DNA of 17,358 nucleotides. Origin: Candidatus Paenalcaligenes intestinipullorum (GTDB lineage Bacteria > Pseudomonadota > Gammaproteobacteria > Burkholderiales > Burkholderiaceae_B). Position 1 is the first letter of the stretch, and every line of letters starts with the position of its first letter. Of this stretch, positions 14,356 to 17,358 are shown piece by piece. Made by a program: the position numbers and the translations under genes. Below the pieces are notes generated by a model, which worked only from the letters and a program-made list of their open reading frames with translations, was not told where the DNA came from and did not search any database. The DNA is taken from assembly GCA_019120675.1 (NCBI GenBank), contig DWUQ01000096.1, positions 1 through 17,358 of the forward strand, in the 5' to 3' direction.

Positions 14356-15294
14356 ATGGCCGTGTCTGCGCATTATCAACGTCTGATCGAATTGGCTAAA
14401 AAGGATAGCGGCCATGAGTGTGTAGTGGCTCACCCTTGCGATGCGGTCTCCCTAGAGGCCGCACTCCATGCGCGTACGGAAGGTTTGTTTGACGTGTTGT
14501 TGGTCGGCCCTAAGGAGCGGATTGAAGAGGTGGCAGCGACAGAAGGCTGGTCGTTGGATGGTATTGAAATTATTGATACGCCGCACAGTCATGCTTCGGC
14601 CGAGCAGGCGGTTATGGCGGTACTGGATGGACGCGCCAATTTGCTTATGAAAGGCAGTTTACATACCGACGAGCTCATGCATGCGGTACTGTGCACCCGG
14701 GGCAAAGGCTTACGCACCGAGCGCCGCCTCAGCCATGTGTTTTTAATGGATGTGCCCAGTTACGCTGAGCTGCTGTTTATCACGGATGCCGCCATTAATA
14801 TCCACCCAGATCTTTGCACCAAAGCCGATATCGTGCAAAACGCCATTGATTTACACCTAGGCTTGGGCCTGGGTACACCAAGGGTAGCTATTTTGTCGGC
14901 CGTCGAGCAGGTGATGGCCAAAATCCCCAGCACACTCGAAGCTGCTGCCTTATGCAAAATGGCCGATCGCGGGCAAATCAAAGGCGGCTTATTGGATGGG
15001 CCACTGGCCTTGGACAATGCCATCAGCTTGCAAGCCGCCCAGATCAAAGGCATTAACTCGGTGGTGGCAGGGCGCGCTCAAGTGTTGGTGACCCCTGATC
15101 TCGAGGCAGGCAATATGCTCGCAAAAAACCTGAGCTTTTTATCCGGAGCCAAAGCGGCTGGTGTTGTGCTCGGCGCGCGTGTTCCCATTATTTTGACCAG
15201 CCGTGCAGACAGTGGCGAAACGCGTTTGGCCTCCTCAGCGGTGGCCGCCGTCTATGCCGCGCATGTGGCAAAATCGCTCACCACCGCCTTATAG
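14356..15294 (+). CDS. pta: Phosphate acyltransferase (Pta/Ptb family), stand-alone catalytic domain
   Basis: The 312-residue protein is a single PTA_PTB domain, which moves an acyl group between coenzyme A and phosphate. Family features are the GPKERI turn (51-56), KGSLHT (99-104), PDLCTKADIVQNAID (151-165), DGPLALDNA (214-222), PDLEAGNMLAKNL (247-259) and RADSGETRLASSA (283-295). The acetate kinase gene follows after 11 bases, so the expected flow is acyl-CoA to acyl-phosphate to acid plus ATP, or the reverse. It lacks the N-terminal domains of the long E. coli Pta and the MaoC-like domain fused to the transacylase in many beta-proteobacteria. Acetyl is the default substrate because of ackA, but sequence resemblance to phosphate butyryltransferases leaves longer acyl groups open. 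Confidence 0.85.
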   Translation: MAVSAHYQRLIELAKKDSGHECVVAHPCDAVSLEAALHARTEGLFDVLLVGPKERIEEVAATEGWSLDGIEIIDTPHSHASAEQAVMAVLDGRANLLMKGSLHTDELMHAVLCTRGKGLRTERRLSHVFLMDVPSYAELLFITDAAINIHPDLCTKADIVQNAIDLHLGLGLGTPRVAILSAVEQVMAKIPSTLEAAALCKMADRGQIKGGLLDGPLALDNAISLQAAQIKGINSVVAGRAQVLVTPDLEAGNMLAKNLSFLSGAKAAGVVLGARVPIILTSRADSGETRLASSAVAAVYAAHVAKSLTTAL

Positions 15295-15305
15295 GGAATA
15301 ACACT

Positions 15306-16517
15306 ATGAGCTCAGACACCTTACTGGTTGTGAATGCGGGCAGCTCCAGTTTAAAGTTTCATCTGTACAGACTGAATGAAGACCACACCGGTGACGATAA
15401 CGAATTAGAGTTTTGGTTTGGGGGGCAGGTGTCAGGCATCGGCAGCAGTGCTCCGCATGCCAAAGTGCGCGATGCCCAAGGCGTCGTCATGCTGGACCAG
15501 GCGTTATCCGCGGATCAAGTGCCTACCCTCAAGCACGCGCAAGAACTCTTAACGCAATGGGTGCGATCTCAACTCACTAAGCCACCCGTTGCAGTGGGGC
15601 ATCGTATTGTGCATGGGGGCAGTGCGCTCAACCAAAGTGTGGTGATTGATGACGATGTGCTCAATTACCTCGAAGAGCTGGCTCCTTTAGCACCCTTGCA
15701 TCAGCACAACAATTTATCGCCCGTCTATGTTATTCGCGATCGCTGGCCACAAATGCTGCAGGTGGCGTGTGTGGATACGGCCTTTCATCGCACTCAGCCT
15801 GATTTAATCAGCTATTACGCTTTGCCGCTGCGTTTTCATGAGCAAGGCGTAAAGCGCTATGGCTTTCATGGTCTGTCGTATCAATACATTAGCGAATATT
15901 TAGCGCAGGATTATCCCGAGCTGCATCAAGGCCGAGTCATTGTGGCGCACTTAGGGTCGGGCGCGTCCGCCTGCATTATGGTTAATGGCGAGAGTCGTGA
16001 AAGTACGATGGGCTTTACCGCTCTAGACGGCTTGCCGATGGCCACCCGTCCGGGGCACTTGGATGCGGGTGTGGTGCTGTGGTGGTTGCAGCAGCAGAAA
16101 ATGACGGCCGATGAACTCCAAGACGTACTGTATAACCAGTCTGGCCTGCGTGGATTGTCAGGCTTTAGTGGCGATATGCGTGAGTTGCTGGCCTCTGACC
16201 AAGAGCGTGCCAAGCTCGCGATCAATTACTACACTTATCGCGTGGCAGAAGGCTTAGCCGGCCTATGTATCGCAGCTCAGGGTGTGGATGCGATTGTGTT
16301 TACTGCAGGGGTTGGCGAGCACAGTCCAGAAATACGTGCGGGGATCCTGCAGCATCTGAGCTGGCTGGGGATTGAAGTGGATACCCTTCGCAACCAAGCC
16401 AATGACACGCGGATTACTACCGATCAAAGCCGCGTGTCCGCTTGGGTGATGCCGACCAACGAAGAGTTAGTGATTGCTCGTGAAACTTTAAAGCATTACC
16501 AGTTGCATACGGTCTAG
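15306..16517 (+). CDS. ackA: Acetate kinase (acetate/propionate kinase family)
   Basis: AckA makes ATP from acetyl-phosphate and ADP, reversibly, in the cytoplasm. The 403 residues contain the ASKHA-fold blocks: NAGSSSLK (10-17), GHRIVHGG (98-105, catalytic Arg100), DTAFH (157-161, Asp157), RYGFHGLS (184-191), HLGSGAS (215-221), STMGFTALDGLPMATR (233-248, Arg248), GVGEHS and NEELVIARE (from 385). The residues lined up with the catalytic set of the Methanosarcina enzyme are kept. The segment after Arg248 reads PGHLDAG where well-studied enzymes have SGDIDPG, so substrate preference may differ. AGGG lies close upstream of the ATG. The stop is two bases from that of cysN on the other strand. Confidence 0.95.
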   Translation: MSSDTLLVVNAGSSSLKFHLYRLNEDHTGDDNELEFWFGGQVSGIGSSAPHAKVRDAQGVVMLDQALSADQVPTLKHAQELLTQWVRSQLTKPPVAVGHRIVHGGSALNQSVVIDDDVLNYLEELAPLAPLHQHNNLSPVYVIRDRWPQMLQVACVDTAFHRTQPDLISYYALPLRFHEQGVKRYGFHGLSYQYISEYLAQDYPELHQGRVIVAHLGSGASACIMVNGESRESTMGFTALDGLPMATRPGHLDAGVVLWWLQQQKMTADELQDVLYNQSGLRGLSGFSGDMRELLASDQERAKLAINYYTYRVAEGLAGLCIAAQGVDAIVFTAGVGEHSPEIRAGILQHLSWLGIEVDTLRNQANDTRITTDQSRVSAWVMPTNEELVIARETLKHYQLHTV

Positions 16518-16527
16518 GCTTAGCCTA
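16515..16527. terminator. Short hairpin spanning the convergent ackA and cysN stops
   Basis: TAGGC (16515-16519), loop TTA, GCCTA (16523-16527). It includes both stop codons. On the plus strand it is followed by TTTG only, so termination would be weak; it may serve both directions. Confidence 0.3.
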
Positions 16528-17358
16528 TTTGTTGCACGAGGCCAGCTGCGGCAGTTTGATTGGTAGCGCTATCAATCAAAATAAACGAGCCGGTAATGGG
16601 CTGCTCCGCATAATCTTCGATCACTAAAGGGTCACGGCATTGCACACGAACACTGGCAATGTCGTTCATGCGTAGGTCGGAGCTGGTCGCATTCGGTTGT
16701 AAGGTTTGGATATCGCGCACTTGATGAATGGTACGGATCTTGGCTTGGGTAAGGCGCGAGCCCTGCTTGAGCCAATACGTACGAGGCAGGCTCAGCGCTT
16801 GCTCATCCAACCAGCACAGTTCGGCATCAAACTCTCGTGTGGTGGTGACGGTGTTGTTGGCTAGGGTGAGCAAATCACCACGAGAGATATCCAGCTCTTT
16901 GTCGAGTACGATCGTAATCGGGTCCCCAGCTTGTACCTGCTCCACAGGCTGATCAGCACGATATAACGCGCGAATTTGGGCCTCCTGTTGGGAGGGCCAC
17001 ACGCGAATACGATCGCCTACCTGTAAGTGACCGCTTTCAAGTTGACCTGCATAGCCACGAAAGGCCTCCGCTGCATGGCCGTCATGGCGGATGACCCATT
17101 GCACAAACAAACGTACTTGCTCGTTTTCAGCCGTATCGATTAGGGGCAGGTGCTCCAATAAGGGCAGTAAAGCCTCGCCCTGATACCAAGGCGTGAGCGT
17201 TGACGCGTGTGCAATATTTTCACCTTGCAAGGCGGAGATAGGAATCGCATAAAAATTCTCAATGCCCACTTGAGCCGCCAGCTCTGCATAGGCCGCTTGA
17301 ATACGATTGAAGACGGCCTCGTCCCAGTTCACGAGATCCATTTTGTTGATGGCCACAA
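16520..17358 (-). CDS. cysN: Sulfate adenylyltransferase subunit 1 (GTPase), C-terminal part
   Basis: The gene enters from the right edge, so its start lies beyond 17358. The visible part (about 279 residues) begins with AINKMD, the G4 guanine-specificity motif, followed by ISALQGENI (G5), then two beta-barrel domains related to EF-Tu domains II and III (VRLFVQWVIRHDG, FRGYAGQLESGHLQVGDRIRVWPS, ITIVLDKELDISRGDLL, and SVRVQCRDPLVIEDY near the end). CysN uses GTP hydrolysis to drive CysD-catalysed formation of adenosine 5'-phosphosulfate from sulfate and ATP, the first step of assimilation. No APS kinase domain follows, so this is CysN and not a CysNC fusion. The protein ends at GLVQQIG. CysD is expected upstream of it, outside the window. 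Confidence 0.92.
   Translation of the reverse strand, partial: VAINKMDLVNWDEAVFNRIQAAYAELAAQVGIENFYAIPISALQGENIAHASTLTPWYQGEALLPLLEHLPLIDTAENEQVRLFVQWVIRHDGHAAEAFRGYAGQLESGHLQVGDRIRVWPSQQEAQIRALYRADQPVEQVQAGDPITIVLDKELDISRGDLLTLANNTVTTTREFDAELCWLDEQALSLPRTYWLKQGSRLTQAKIRTIHQVRDIQTLQPNATSSDLRMNDIASVRVQCRDPLVIEDYAEQPITGSFILIDSATNQTAAAGLVQQIG

Noticed and set aside
1..17358. Mobile elements, tRNA or rRNA genes, CRISPR arrays, toxin-antitoxin or defence genes
   Set aside because: No transposase, integrase, phage protein, clover-leaf RNA, regular spaced repeat or defence-type domain was recognised; almost every base belongs to a known housekeeping gene.

Overview
The window is a dense stretch of chromosomal housekeeping genes, most likely from a beta-proteobacterium of the Alcaligenaceae/Burkholderiales type. 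The evidence is the gene order (fdx-coaD-rsmD divergent from ftsY; ribBA-ribH-nusB-thiL-pgpA-pncC), a NusB and GroEL that read like Bordetella/Alcaligenes relatives, a groESL operon with a CIRCE operator, and an Alvin-type 2[4Fe-4S] ferredoxin. The genus cannot be set from sequence alone. I see no tRNA, rRNA, insertion sequence, prophage or CRISPR array.

Layout. 1-1743 (+): C-terminal 580 residues of an AsmA-family envelope protein. 1744-3221 (-): rsmD, coaD and a ferredoxin gene in one direction (16S rRNA methylation, coenzyme A synthesis, electron transfer). 3315-4745 (+): ftsY, the SRP receptor, with a long acidic N-terminus. 4742-6271 (-): a CYTH-CHAD protein (triphosphate/polyphosphate type). 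6420-10706 (+): ribBA, ribH, nusB, thiL, pgpA, pncC, a tightly packed run joining riboflavin synthesis, transcription antitermination, thiamine diphosphate synthesis, phosphatidylglycerol synthesis and NMN recycling. 10684-11908 (-): dgkA then pyrF. 12049-14023 (-): groES-groEL with promoter, CIRCE operator and terminator all visible. 14356-16517 (+): a Pta/Ptb-type phosphotransacylase and an acetate kinase, forming an acyl-CoA to acyl-phosphate to acid plus ATP module. 16520-17358 (-): the C-terminal part of cysN, the sulfate adenylyltransferase GTPase subunit.

The genome is very compact. All four convergent gene pairs abut or overlap (0-base gap, 4-base overlap, 23-base overlap, 2-base gap). 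The ribH and nusB reading frames share a low-complexity stretch that codes for an acidic tail in one frame and a Thr-rich leader in the other. The largest stretch without a gene is the 332 bases between groES and the phosphotransacylase gene.

I did not find a convincing undescribed system. The points most worth a second look are the RibBA whose GTP cyclohydrolase II half has lost its catalytic motifs, the overprinted ribH/nusB ends, unexplained inverted repeats upstream of fdx and ribBA, the repeat-flanked second hairpin behind groEL, and the variant acetate kinase paired with a stand-alone phosphotransacylase.
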